NCBI GenBank assembly: GCA_014799765.1
Contig: JAAVHK010000006.1
Coordinates: 1-10,199, forward strand
Source: Ruminococcus sp.
GTDB lineage: Bacteria > Bacillota > Clostridia > Oscillospirales > Ruminococcaceae
Direction of reading: 5' to 3'
DNA: 10,199 nucleotides
Numbering within the stretch: position 1 is the first letter of the stretch; every line of letters begins with the position of its first letter. The notes under the pieces are model-generated. The model saw only the letters and a list, made by a program, of their open reading frames with translations. It did not search any database and had not been told where the DNA came from. The position numbers were made by a program, and so were the translations under genes. This document shows positions 1 to 6,628 of the stretch, one piece after another.

Positions 1-36
1 TCGGAAGAACAAATCAAGGAATTGTTAAATCAATAA
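1..36 (+). CDS. C-terminal tail of an unidentified upstream gene (partial)
   Basis: The window opens in a frame that reads SEEQIKELLNQ and stops at TAA 34-36. The residues are polar and look like the end of an amphipathic helix, which is plausible for the end of a protein. A stop followed by an AT-rich gap and then a promoter fits a gene end. Eleven residues are too few to name a family. The frame could also be open by chance. Confidence 0.4.
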   Translation, partial: SEEQIKELLNQ

Positions 37-56
37 CATTTAAATCCTATTTTTTT
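17..56 (+). terminator. possible weak intrinsic terminator of the upstream gene
   Basis: TGTTA (23-27) can pair with TAACA (34-38) around a 6-base loop, and GGA (18-20) with TCC (45-47) outside an asymmetric internal loop. A run of seven T (50-56) follows. The stem overlaps the upstream stop codon. It is AT-rich and weak, so it may only be a T-rich stretch, but a transcript end is expected here because a promoter for glgC starts at 81. Confidence 0.3.
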
Positions 57-80
57 GTTTAAGAAAAAGCAAGATTTTTA

Positions 81-109
81 TTGTATCTTTCTTATAATTG
101 TGCTACAAT
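81..109 (+). promoter_or_regulatory. sigma-A-type promoter of the glgCDA operon
   Basis: TTGTAT (81-86) is followed by a 17-base spacer and TACAAT (104-109). The TG at 101-102 gives an extended -10 (TGCTACAAT). Transcription would start near 115-117, leaving a leader of about 40 bases before the glgC start at 155. The in-frame ATG at 98 lies inside this promoter, which argues that it is not the glgC start. Confidence 0.75.
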
Positions 110-112
110 TAT
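94..112. promoter_or_regulatory. palindrome over the glgC -10 box, candidate operator
   Basis: ATAATTGT (94-101), GCT, ACAATTAT (105-112) is a perfect 8-bp inverted repeat with a 3-base centre. It covers the whole -10 hexamer. A dimeric repressor bound here would block RNA polymerase, so this is a reasonable operator candidate for the glycogen operon. It is AT-rich, and part of the symmetry comes from the -10 sequence itself, so chance is possible. No regulator family is assigned. Confidence 0.4.
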
Positions 113-154
113 GTTGAATTAAGTATTAAGCGACAACGCTTACTTGGAGAAATC

Positions 155-1342
155 ATGAAAAAGAAAAAATGTATTGCCATGCTTTTGGCGGGCGGACAGG
201 GTACGCGACTTTTTGCGCTGACAAACAGCGTTGCAAAGCCGGCGGTATCGTTTGGCGCAAAGTACAGAATTATCGATTTCCCGCTGAGTAATTGCACCAA
301 CTCGGGTATCGATACGGTTGGCGTACTCACGCAGTATCAACCGCTTATTCTAAACGAATACGTCGGCAACGGCGAGCCGTGGGATTTGGACAGAAGCTAC
401 GGCGGAGTGCATACTCTGCCGCCGTATCAAGCCAAAGAGGGCGGCGAATGGTACAAGGGCACGGCAAACGCGATTTACCAAAACATGCATTTTTTGGATG
501 AATACGATTCTGACCACGTGCTTATTCTGTCGGGCGATCACATTTACAAAATGGATTATTCCAAAATGCTTGAAGAACACATCGCGCATAATGCCGATTG
601 CACTATTTCGGTTATCGACGTTCCGCACGATGAGGCGAGCCGCTTTGGCATACTGGATTTTGCGGCCGACGGGCGTATCAGTTCATTTGAGGAAAAGCCC
701 AAGGCGCCCAAAAGCAATCACGCAAGCATGGGAATTTACATCTTCAAAAAGGACGTGCTTGTTCGCGAACTAATGGCCGACGCCGCCGACAAGACATCCG
801 CAAACGACTTCGGCAAAAACATCATACCCAAAATGCTCAAGGCAAAATGCAACGTATTTGCTTACCAGTTTGTCGGGTATTGGAAGGATGTCGGTACCGT
901 TACGAGCCTTTGGGAAGCTAATATGGATTTGCTGGGAAGTACGCCTGCGTTCGACCTTGACGATCCTGCATTTAAGATTTATTCGCGTAACGAGCCGCTT
1001 CCTCCGTCGTACATAGGCGAAACGGGCAATTTTGTCAATTCGTTAATGACTACCGGTTGTGAGATTTACGGCACGGTAATCAATTCGGTTATCGGCGAGG
1101 GCGTAACCGTATCCGAGGGCGCTGTGATAGAAAACAGCGTCGTTATGCAAGGCTCGGTTATCGGTAAAAACGTTAAGATGAATTACACCATGGTCGACGA
1201 AAACGTTGTTATCGGCGACAATACCTTAATAGGCGACGGAGCGTCCGACAAAGCGCACATCACCCTTATAGGTCGCGATACCGTTATCGCTAAGGGCGCA
1301 AAAATCAAGTCCGGCGTAATAATGGAAAAGGGGGCTAACTAA
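155..1342 (+). CDS. glgC: glucose-1-phosphate adenylyltransferase, catalytic subunit GlgC
   Basis: GlgC converts glucose-1-phosphate and ATP to ADP-glucose and pyrophosphate in the cytoplasm, the committed step of bacterial glycogen synthesis. The 395-residue product is of normal length. An N-terminal nucleotidyltransferase domain carries GGQGTRL (13-19), YRIIDFPLSNC (37-47), SGDHIYKMDY (126-135, with the catalytic Asp128), FGI (164-166), EKP (180-182, sugar-phosphate Lys181) and WKDVGT (243-248). Residues from about 300 to 390 form the left-handed beta-helix with repeated V-I-G-type hexapeptides. The start at 155 has TGGAGA five bases upstream and yields MKKKKCIAMLLAGG. An in-frame ATG at 98 would add 19 unrelated residues and sits in the promoter. 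It is the first gene of the operon, one base from glgD, with which it likely forms a mixed tetramer. Arginine is mostly CGN (6 of 8), unlike genes after 4082. Confidence 0.95.
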   Translation: MKKKKCIAMLLAGGQGTRLFALTNSVAKPAVSFGAKYRIIDFPLSNCTNSGIDTVGVLTQYQPLILNEYVGNGEPWDLDRSYGGVHTLPPYQAKEGGEWYKGTANAIYQNMHFLDEYDSDHVLILSGDHIYKMDYSKMLEEHIAHNADCTISVIDVPHDEASRFGILDFAADGRISSFEEKPKAPKSNHASMGIYIFKKDVLVRELMADAADKTSANDFGKNIIPKMLKAKCNVFAYQFVGYWKDVGTVTSLWEANMDLLGSTPAFDLDDPAFKIYSRNEPLPPSYIGETGNFVNSLMTTGCEIYGTVINSVIGEGVTVSEGAVIENSVVMQGSVIGKNVKMNYTMVDENVVIGDNTLIGDGASDKAHITLIGRDTVIAKGAKIKSGVIMEKGAN

Positions 1343-1343
1343 C

Positions 1344-2453
1344 ATGAAGGCTTTAGGTATTATATTCGGTAACCTGCACGATAAAGACGTCGGCGAGCTC
1401 ACGAAGGTGCGTTCGCTTGCTTCGGTGCCGTTTGGCGGTGGATTTAGACTGATAGACTTTGTTTTGTCCAATATGGTCAACAGCGGAATAACCAAGGTCG
1501 GCGTTATTACGCACACCAATTATCAATCGCTTATGGACCACGTCGGCAACGGCAAGCACTGGGATTTGTCGCGCAAAAACGGCGGGCTTATAATGCTTCC
1601 GCCGTACGGCAACGGCGATATGAATCCTATCAAATCGCGGTTTAGCGCAATAAAAAACATTCGTTCGTTCCTTTCGCATTCCGACGAAGAATACGTAGTA
1701 ATGAGCGATTGCGACAACGTTTGCAACATCAACCTTTCCGACGTGCTTCAGTCGCATATTAATAACCATGCGGATATAACTATCGTCGTAAGGAATAAAG
1801 AGCTTGTTAACCAAAAGCCGCGTACGATCGTGGAAATGGCGGCCGACGGCAGAGTCACAAAAGTAACCAATACCGACAAAGAACTCGGGGAACGCACGGT
1901 TTTTGCTAACATACTCGTTATGAATCGCAAGTTCCTGCTTTATTTGATCGAGAATGCGGCGGAGCTCAATTATAACAGCTTTAACAAAGACGTTTTGGCG
2001 CGCGAAACGGATAAATACCGAATTTTCGGATATATGCAGACGGGCTATTTTGCCAATATCGACAGTATCGGAAATTACTATTCGCACTCGCTCGAGCTGT
2101 TGAATAAGGACATACGCGATGAATTGTTCTACCGTGACGGCGCCAATATTTACACGAAGGTTCGCGACAGTGCGCCGTGTAAGATACTCGGCTCGGCAAC
2201 TGTGTGTAATTCGCTTATAGCCGACGGTTGCGTAATAGAGGGCGAGGTACGCAATTCCATTTTGTTCCGCGGCGTTAAAGTCGCCAAAGGTGCAAAAATA
2301 ACCAATTCAATCGTATTTCAGGATTCGGTTATCGGAAGGAACAGCAGTCTTAACTGCGTGATTGCGGACAAGCTTGTCACCATACTCGAGGGCAGAACGC
2401 TTTCCGGGCACCACACGCATCCGTACTTTATTGCTAAATCGGCAGTGATTTAG
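1344..2453 (+). CDS. glgD: GlgD, non-catalytic ADP-glucose pyrophosphorylase subunit
   Basis: This 369-residue protein is homologous to GlgC in its second fold element (GGFRLIDFVLSNMVNSGI, about 32-49), in the GNGKHWDL motif (68-75) and in the C-terminal beta-helix (about 285-355). It lacks the nucleotide-binding GGxGTRL motif, replaced by FGNLHDKDVGELTKV at 8-22. The catalytic SGDH is replaced by SDCD at 121-124. These losses define GlgD, which in Firmicutes assembles with GlgC and raises its activity rather than acting alone. The start ATG is one base after the glgC stop, with an AAAAGGGGG ribosome site inside the end of glgC, so the two are probably translationally coupled and made in matched amounts. 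CGN arginine codons dominate as in its neighbours. Confidence 0.93.
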   Translation: MKALGIIFGNLHDKDVGELTKVRSLASVPFGGGFRLIDFVLSNMVNSGITKVGVITHTNYQSLMDHVGNGKHWDLSRKNGGLIMLPPYGNGDMNPIKSRFSAIKNIRSFLSHSDEEYVVMSDCDNVCNINLSDVLQSHINNHADITIVVRNKELVNQKPRTIVEMAADGRVTKVTNTDKELGERTVFANILVMNRKFLLYLIENAAELNYNSFNKDVLARETDKYRIFGYMQTGYFANIDSIGNYYSHSLELLNKDIRDELFYRDGANIYTKVRDSAPCKILGSATVCNSLIADGCVIEGEVRNSILFRGVKVAKGAKITNSIVFQDSVIGRNSSLNCVIADKLVTILEGRTLSGHHTHPYFIAKSAVI

Positions 2454-2476
2454 TTTAAGTCCAAAGGAGTATTATA

Positions 2477-4015
2477 ATGGCTGAAAAAAAGACGGCAGGG
2501 TCGACAAAAAGCAAGCCCGCAAAATCGGTAAATAAAGACGCACAACCTAAAAAGACTCATTCTAAATCCGTAGCACACGGCAATAAACGCAAGGTCTTGT
2601 TTGTGGGGTCTGAAGCTTTTCCGTTTGCGGGAACGGGCGGTTTGGGCGAAGTGCTCGGCAGTCTGCCGCGTGCTATAAATAACAGTGACGATTACGAGGC
2701 TCGCGTCATTCTTCCGCTTTACGGAAGTTTTCCCGAGAACAGACGCAAGGATCTGGAATTTGTATGCTGGACTTTTGTCGAGTTGTCCTGGAGGCACCAG
2801 TATTGCGGACTCTTCCGTATAAAAGAGGGTAATACCGTCTTTTACTTTATAGACAACGAGTATTATTTTAAGCGCAGTGGATTATACGGTCACGGCGACG
2901 ACGGCGAACGGTTTGCTTTCTTTTGCCGTGCGGTATTGGAATTGCTTCCGCGCCTTGACTTTATGCCCGACGTTTTACATTGCAACGATTGGCAAACCGC
3001 GCTCGTGCCCATATACTATAAGCTGTTTTATATGTACCGCGACGGCTACGGCGGCATAAAAACGGTGTTTACCATTCACAACATAGAATATCAGGGCTGG
3101 TACAACCGCAGTATTATAGAGGACGTTTTCGGCATTCCAGACCGCGAATACGGAAGCTTGGAGCACTTCGGCGAAATCAATCTTATGAAGGCCGCAATCG
3201 ACTATTCGGACGCGGTCAGTACGGTTAGTCCGACGTATGCCAAGGAAATAATGACAATGGAATATTCGCACGGCTTGGACGGCGATTTGGTACGTAATGC
3301 TCACAAGCTACGCGGCATACTTAACGGCATAGACACCGATACGTATAATCCTCAAACAAACCCAGCTCTTTACGCACATTATAACGTTACCGATAAAAGA
3401 GGCAAGGCTATTAACAAAGCGGGACTGCAAAAGCAGTTATGGTTGCCTGTAAGGCAAGACGTGCCCGTTATAGCAATGATAACCAGGCTTGCGTCACACA
3501 AAGGTTTGGATATAGTGAAAGCGGCTCTGCCCGAGCTTTTGTCGCGCGACGTTCAGGTAATTGTACTCGGCACGGGCGATTGGGAATACGAGCAGTATTT
3601 TACGCACATGCAGGAAGCTTACGACGGCAAAATGCGCGCGCTTATCGAGTTTAATAAGGATTTGTCGCACAAGATTTATGCCGGCGCGGACATGTTTTTG
3701 ATGCCAAGCCGAAGCGAGCCTTGCGGCTTAAGCCAAATGATGGCGTGCAGATACGGCACTATACCCATAGTGCGCGAAACGGGCGGACTAAAAGATTCCA
3801 TTGTCGACGCATACAACGGCGATTTCGGCAACGGCTATAAGTTTGAGCGCTACGCCGCTGACGATTTGTTAAACGCACTAAACCGCGCTATCGGTTTGTA
3901 CTCACACTATCACGACAAATGGGAAGGGCTCGTGGACAGGGCAATGCGCACCGACTTCGGTTGGAACAACAGCGCCAAAGAATACGTCAAATTCTACAAC
4001 GAATTATTAGGCTGA
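2477..4015 (+). CDS. glgA: glycogen synthase GlgA (GT5, ADP-glucose dependent)
   Basis: GlgA transfers glucose from ADP-glucose to the non-reducing end of an alpha-1,4-glucan. The 512-residue product has the GT5 N-terminal Rossmann domain (about 38-300): GTGGLGEVLGSLP at 52-64, HCNDWQT 168-174, HNIEYQGW 201-208 and LNGIDT 282-287. The C-terminal GT-B domain follows: MITRLASHKGLD 334-345 with Arg337 and Lys342, GTGDWEYE 365-372, SRSEPCGL 411-418 with the conserved Glu414, and RETGGL 433-438. Two things stand out. The first 39 residues are a lysine-rich, low-complexity extension (11 Lys) before the usual start of the fold, and the donor-site KTGGL lysine of the E. coli enzyme is Gly52 here. AAGGAG (2464-2469) seven bases before the ATG supports this start. 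It is the last gene of the operon, followed by a terminator. Confidence 0.94.
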   Translation: MAEKKTAGSTKSKPAKSVNKDAQPKKTHSKSVAHGNKRKVLFVGSEAFPFAGTGGLGEVLGSLPRAINNSDDYEARVILPLYGSFPENRRKDLEFVCWTFVELSWRHQYCGLFRIKEGNTVFYFIDNEYYFKRSGLYGHGDDGERFAFFCRAVLELLPRLDFMPDVLHCNDWQTALVPIYYKLFYMYRDGYGGIKTVFTIHNIEYQGWYNRSIIEDVFGIPDREYGSLEHFGEINLMKAAIDYSDAVSTVSPTYAKEIMTMEYSHGLDGDLVRNAHKLRGILNGIDTDTYNPQTNPALYAHYNVTDKRGKAINKAGLQKQLWLPVRQDVPVIAMITRLASHKGLDIVKAALPELLSRDVQVIVLGTGDWEYEQYFTHMQEAYDGKMRALIEFNKDLSHKIYAGADMFLMPSRSEPCGLSQMMACRYGTIPIVRETGGLKDSIVDAYNGDFGNGYKFERYAADDLLNALNRAIGLYSHYHDKWEGLVDRAMRTDFGWNNSAKEYVKFYNELLG

Positions 4016-4025
4016 ACACAACGTT

Positions 4026-4054
4026 AAACGCACGGCAAATCCGTGCGTTTTTTT
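4026..4054 (+). terminator. strong intrinsic terminator of the glgCDA operon
   Basis: AAACGCACGG (4026-4035), loop CAAAT, CCGTGCGTTT (4041-4050) form a perfect 10-bp stem that runs into seven T (4048-4054). It lies 11 bases after the glgA stop and closes the operon. Confidence 0.9.
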
Positions 4055-4069
4055 GTGAGAAAAATGCGT

Positions 4070-4090
4070 TATAACCATTGACAAACGACG
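4070..4090. other. probable chimeric junction between two genomes
   Basis: IspH homology on the right begins at CAA 4082 with the conserved QTT motif, and the codon just before it in frame is a stop (TGA 4079-4081). An IspH has roughly 165 residues before that motif and none are here. To the left, after the glgA terminator, there are 27 non-coding bases. Arginine codon use switches from mostly CGN to mostly AGA/AGG across this point. The exact base is uncertain by several positions because the two sides may share a short overlap. Confidence 0.75.
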
Positions 4091-5518
4091 TATAATATAT
4101 TAGTATGGGAAAATTGTTTAAAGGAAATTCCGCCGGATATACCTGTTGTTATATCTGATACAATCTGTAACGCTACGGATGTACGGCAGTCAGATGCCTG
4201 TAAACTTGCTATGAAGTCCGATATTATGATTGTAGTCGGTGGCAAACACAGCTCAAATACTGTCAAGCTATATGATGTATGCAGTAAGTATTGTAAAACT
4301 TATCATATAGAAAATTCAGCGGAACTTGAATCCCTTGACATTCCCGTTGCTGAAAATATCGGCATTACTGCCGGAGCTTCTACTCCGGCTTATATAATTA
4401 AGGAGGTACTAACCAAAATGGCAGAAATCGAAAAGGAAACTATTCAGGAAGAGGAAAACTTTCAGGAGTTACTTGACAAGTCATTCAAAAAAATTCGTAC
4501 AGGAGATAAAGTAAAGGCTACAGTAGTTGCTGTAAACAATACAGAAGTTGTAGTTGACCTCGGTACTAAACACACCGGATATGTCACACTTGAAGACCTT
4601 ACAGACGACCTGACAAAAAAACCGTCTGATATTGTAAGTATCGGAGACGAAATTGACCTTATTGTAGGTCAGGTAAAAGACGGTGAGGGCGTTGCTTTCC
4701 TTTCAAAGAAGAAAGTCGACGAACAGGCAGGTTATGAAAAAATTGTCAAGGCTAAGGAAGAAGGCACTGTTCTTGAAGGTGTTGTACAGCACATCGTGAA
4801 CAGGGGCGTTACTCTTAACATTTACGGCGTGAGAGTATTTATTCCGGCATCTCAGGCAGGTCTCGCAAAAGGCGAAGAACTCGAAAGTCTCAAGGGCAAA
4901 AAAGTAAAGTTCATGATTATTGAAGTTACTGAGGGCAGAAAAAGAGCTGTCGGCTCTGTAAGGGCTGTACAGAACGCCGAAAAAGAAGAAGCTAAAGCTA
5001 AATTCTGGGAAAATACAAGCATTGGCGACACTTTCACAGGTACTGTAAAGTCAATTACAAACTTTGGTGCATTCGTTGACCTCGGCGGTATTGACGGAAT
5101 GGTACATATTTCCGAACTTTCATGGAGAAGACTCAGACACCCCAGCGAAGTTATAAGTGTCGGCGATACTCTCGAAGTATACATCAAAGACCTTGACAAA
5201 GAATCCGGCAGAATTTCACTCGGTCACAGAAAATCTGAAGAAAACCCTTGGGAAATCTTCATGAATAACTACAAAGTCGGCGACGTTGTGAATGTTACTG
5301 TTGTTTCCATAACAGCTTACGGAGCTTTCGCACAGATTATCGACGGTGTTGACGGTCTCATACACATTTCCAGAATCGCCAACAGAAAAGTTGAAAACGT
5401 TAAAGACGTTCTTTCAGTCGGCGACGAAGTAACCGTAAAGATTACAAATATCGAAGAAGACAGAAAGAGAGTAAGCATTTCTATCCGTGACGTTGAAGAC
5501 ACTGAAGAAGCTGAATAA
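4082..5518 (+). CDS. ispH: IspH-ribosomal protein S1 fusion, N-terminus missing
   Basis: This is the C-terminal part of the fused protein known in Clostridia: 4-hydroxy-3-methylbut-2-enyl diphosphate reductase (last step of the MEP isoprenoid pathway) joined to an S1-type RNA-binding protein. From 4082 it has 478 residues. The IspH part (1-112) has QTT (1-3), the iron-sulfur Cys29 in DTICNAT, SSN (57-59) and TAGAS (96-100). It lacks the two earlier cluster cysteines and the active-site histidines and glutamate of the first half. The S1 part begins at an internal Met (4418) after an acidic linker; numbered from that Met, four S1 domains lie at about 28-98, 116-183, 202-271 and 286-357. FGAFVDL and VHISELS in the third and YGAFAQI and IHISRI in the fourth are typical. 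The truncation coincides with a codon-use change, so it is probably an assembly joint rather than a natural gene end. As shown the IspH half could not work; the S1 half is intact. Confidence 0.88.
   Translation, partial: QTTYNILVWENCLKEIPPDIPVVISDTICNATDVRQSDACKLAMKSDIMIVVGGKHSSNTVKLYDVCSKYCKTYHIENSAELESLDIPVAENIGITAGASTPAYIIKEVLTKMAEIEKETIQEEENFQELLDKSFKKIRTGDKVKATVVAVNNTEVVVDLGTKHTGYVTLEDLTDDLTKKPSDIVSIGDEIDLIVGQVKDGEGVAFLSKKKVDEQAGYEKIVKAKEEGTVLEGVVQHIVNRGVTLNIYGVRVFIPASQAGLAKGEELESLKGKKVKFMIIEVTEGRKRAVGSVRAVQNAEKEEAKAKFWENTSIGDTFTGTVKSITNFGAFVDLGGIDGMVHISELSWRRLRHPSEVISVGDTLEVYIKDLDKESGRISLGHRKSEENPWEIFMNNYKVGDVVNVTVVSITAYGAFAQIIDGVDGLIHISRIANRKVENVKDVLSVGDEVTVKITNIEEDRKRVSISIRDVEDTEEAE
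4401..4420 (+). promoter_or_regulatory. internal Shine-Dalgarno and ATG at the IspH/S1 boundary
   Basis: AGGAGG (4401-4406) lies 11 bases before an in-frame ATG (4418-4420), exactly where the IspH domain ends and the S1 part begins (MAEIEKE). The same bases encode Lys-Glu-Val of the last IspH helix, so the match may be coincidental. It could instead let ribosomes make S1 alone in addition to the fusion. The spacing is slightly long for a strong site. Confidence 0.45.
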
Positions 5519-5535
5519 TTATCCGCTATGAAATC

Positions 5536-5568
5536 AAGGGGATGTACATTTCCGTGCAGTCCTTTTTT
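5536..5568 (+). terminator. intrinsic terminator after ispH-rpsA
   Basis: GGGATGTAC (5539-5547) pairs with GTGCAGTCC (5554-5562) around the loop ATTTCC, with one A-G mismatch and two G-T pairs. AAG at 5536-5538 can extend the stem into the six-T run (5563-5568). It starts 17 bases after the stop codon. Its end is two bases from the ribosome site of the next gene, so read-through would feed that gene. Confidence 0.65.
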
Positions 5569-5584
5569 ACAAAGGAGTTTTTTT

Positions 5585-6001
5585 ATGGAAAGATTTCTGA
5601 AAGCACAGGAAAATTCATATAACATAGCTCTGAATGAAATAAAAAACGGCAGAAAAAAATCACACTGGATTTGGTATATATTTCCGCAACTCTCCGGACT
5701 GGGAAGAAGTTCTACAGCGGAATATTACGGAATAAAGGATATTGACGAAGCAAAAAAGTATCTTGAAAATGAATTACTCCGGAGCAGGCTTATTGAAATT
5801 TCAGAAACTATGTTTTCATTGAATGATACGGCAGTTAATATATTCGGTTATACGGATTCCATGAAAGTACGTTCATGTATGACACTGTTTCATATGGCTG
5901 ACCCGTCCGAAGAAATTTTCGGTAAGATTATTGATAAATTCTATGACGGAAATCACGATAATATGACCCTTGACATTATTAAAAAAGGTAAAAATTTATG
6001 A
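5585..6001 (+). CDS. DUF1810 family protein
   Basis: The 138-residue product matches the DUF1810 family from end to end: RFLKAQ (3-8), SHWIWYIFPQLSGLG (26-40), YYGI (47-50), KVRSCMTLF (94-102) and the closing DKFYDGNHDNMTLDII segment. Family members are small soluble cytoplasmic proteins whose biochemical role is not established. The start at 5585 has AAAGGAG seven bases upstream. An in-frame ATG at 5528 would place 19 extra residues across the terminator hairpin and is rejected. The stop overlaps the next ATG as ATGA, indicating coupled translation with the zinc-ribbon gene. No good promoter was seen between the terminator and this gene, so it probably depends on read-through or on a promoter inside the S1 gene. 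Confidence 0.88.
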   Translation: MERFLKAQENSYNIALNEIKNGRKKSHWIWYIFPQLSGLGRSSTAEYYGIKDIDEAKKYLENELLRSRLIEISETMFSLNDTAVNIFGYTDSMKVRSCMTLFHMADPSEEIFGKIIDKFYDGNHDNMTLDIIKKGKNL

Positions 6002-6546
6002 GTTGGTTAAAATGTAGATGTGGACATATAATACGTGACAGTTCGGATTTTCTGAGTTATAAGGGTAGTATTATTCCTGACCAGGACGAAGACGATTTTT
6101 TTAACAGGACAGAAGAAATGATAAAATCCGATAATCCCGACAAGAATAATCTGATATGTGATTTTTTATGTGAACTCGCCGGTATGACAAAAACTGTCTA
6201 TCAGTGTTCACAGTGCGGACGGCTTTATATTGAAAATAATAATGAACTGTTCTGTTTCATACCGGAAAATCATAATAATAATGGCGTTCTTAAATCAGTC
6301 CACGGCGAAAACTGGAAAGGTTTTCTTCACGCTGAATGGAATGATACAAAATATGAATGGCAGGATTACAAGGGTTATGTCAGTGCGGATGTAAATTATC
6401 CGTGTGAAAGTATTCATTCAGATGACCAAAATGAAATTATTGACGGTTATTACAAACTTCTTGACAAACTGAAAAAATTTGATGTTATACGTCATGCCAC
6501 TCTGAGAATAAACGGAAAACTCATTCATGAATGGGATAATTCATAA
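5998..6546 (+). CDS. unknown protein with a split zinc-ribbon-like cysteine set
   Basis: I cannot name this 182-residue protein with confidence. It begins MSWLKCRCGH with Cys6 and Cys8, and has CSQCG with Cys70 and Cys73 about 60 residues later. Four cysteines in two paired knuckles suggest one zinc site with a long insertion between the halves. The segment between is acidic, and the C-terminal half is rich in Trp, Tyr and charged residues (EWNDTKYEWQDYKG, 114-127). No signal peptide or membrane segment is visible, so it is likely cytoplasmic. It overlaps the DUF1810 stop by four bases and has no separate strong ribosome site. The pair may act together, but nothing in the sequence says how. 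The gene reads as intact, with codon use matching the right-hand piece. Confidence 0.75.
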   Translation: MSWLKCRCGHIIRDSSDFLSYKGSIIPDQDEDDFFNRTEEMIKSDNPDKNNLICDFLCELAGMTKTVYQCSQCGRLYIENNNELFCFIPENHNNNGVLKSVHGENWKGFLHAEWNDTKYEWQDYKGYVSADVNYPCESIHSDDQNEIIDGYYKLLDKLKKFDVIRHATLRINGKLIHEWDNS

Positions 6547-6562
6547 AATTTTCAGAATATTA

Positions 6563-6591
6563 TTGACAAATTAAAATAAATAATGTATATT
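6563..6591 (+). promoter_or_regulatory. promoter of the GH9-CBM3c-dockerin gene
   Basis: A perfect TTGACA (6563-6568), a 17-base spacer and TATATT (6586-6591) lie in the gap before the cellulase gene. The start of transcription would be near 6598, giving a leader of about 30 bases that shows no fold. AGAGGGG (6613-6619) is the ribosome site nine bases before the ATG. Confidence 0.75.
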
Positions 6592-6628
6592 TAAATTATA
6601 CTAATCCAACAGAGAGGGGTTAAAATCT

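Noticed and set aside
98..154. ATG at 98 as the glgC start
   Set aside because: It lies inside the -35/-10 region, has no ribosome site, and adds residues unrelated to GlgC. ATG 155 has TGGAGA at good spacing.
1353..2087. 244-residue open frame on the minus strand inside glgD
   Set aside because: It is antisense to a clear glgD gene with full homology, and has no family resemblance or ribosome site of its own.
4078..4106. TTGACA-17-TAGTAT, a promoter-like pair just before the truncated ispH
   Set aside because: It straddles the probable junction, and from 4082 on the bases are IspH coding sequence (QTTYN), so the -10 match is inside a gene. The -35 may be a real element of the left genome cut off from its gene.
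4211..4213. ATG 4211 as the start of the IspH-S1 protein
   Set aside because: It is an internal methionine. IspH homology, including QTT and the cluster cysteine, continues upstream to 4082, and there is no ribosome site.
5493..5521. TTGAAG-17-TAATTA as a promoter for the DUF1810 gene
   Set aside because: The -10 matches the consensus poorly, and transcripts would meet the terminator at 5536-5568 at once.
5528..5584. ATG 5528 as the DUF1810 start
   Set aside because: The extra residues would be encoded by the terminator hairpin and do not resemble the family. ATG 5585 has a strong AAAGGAG.
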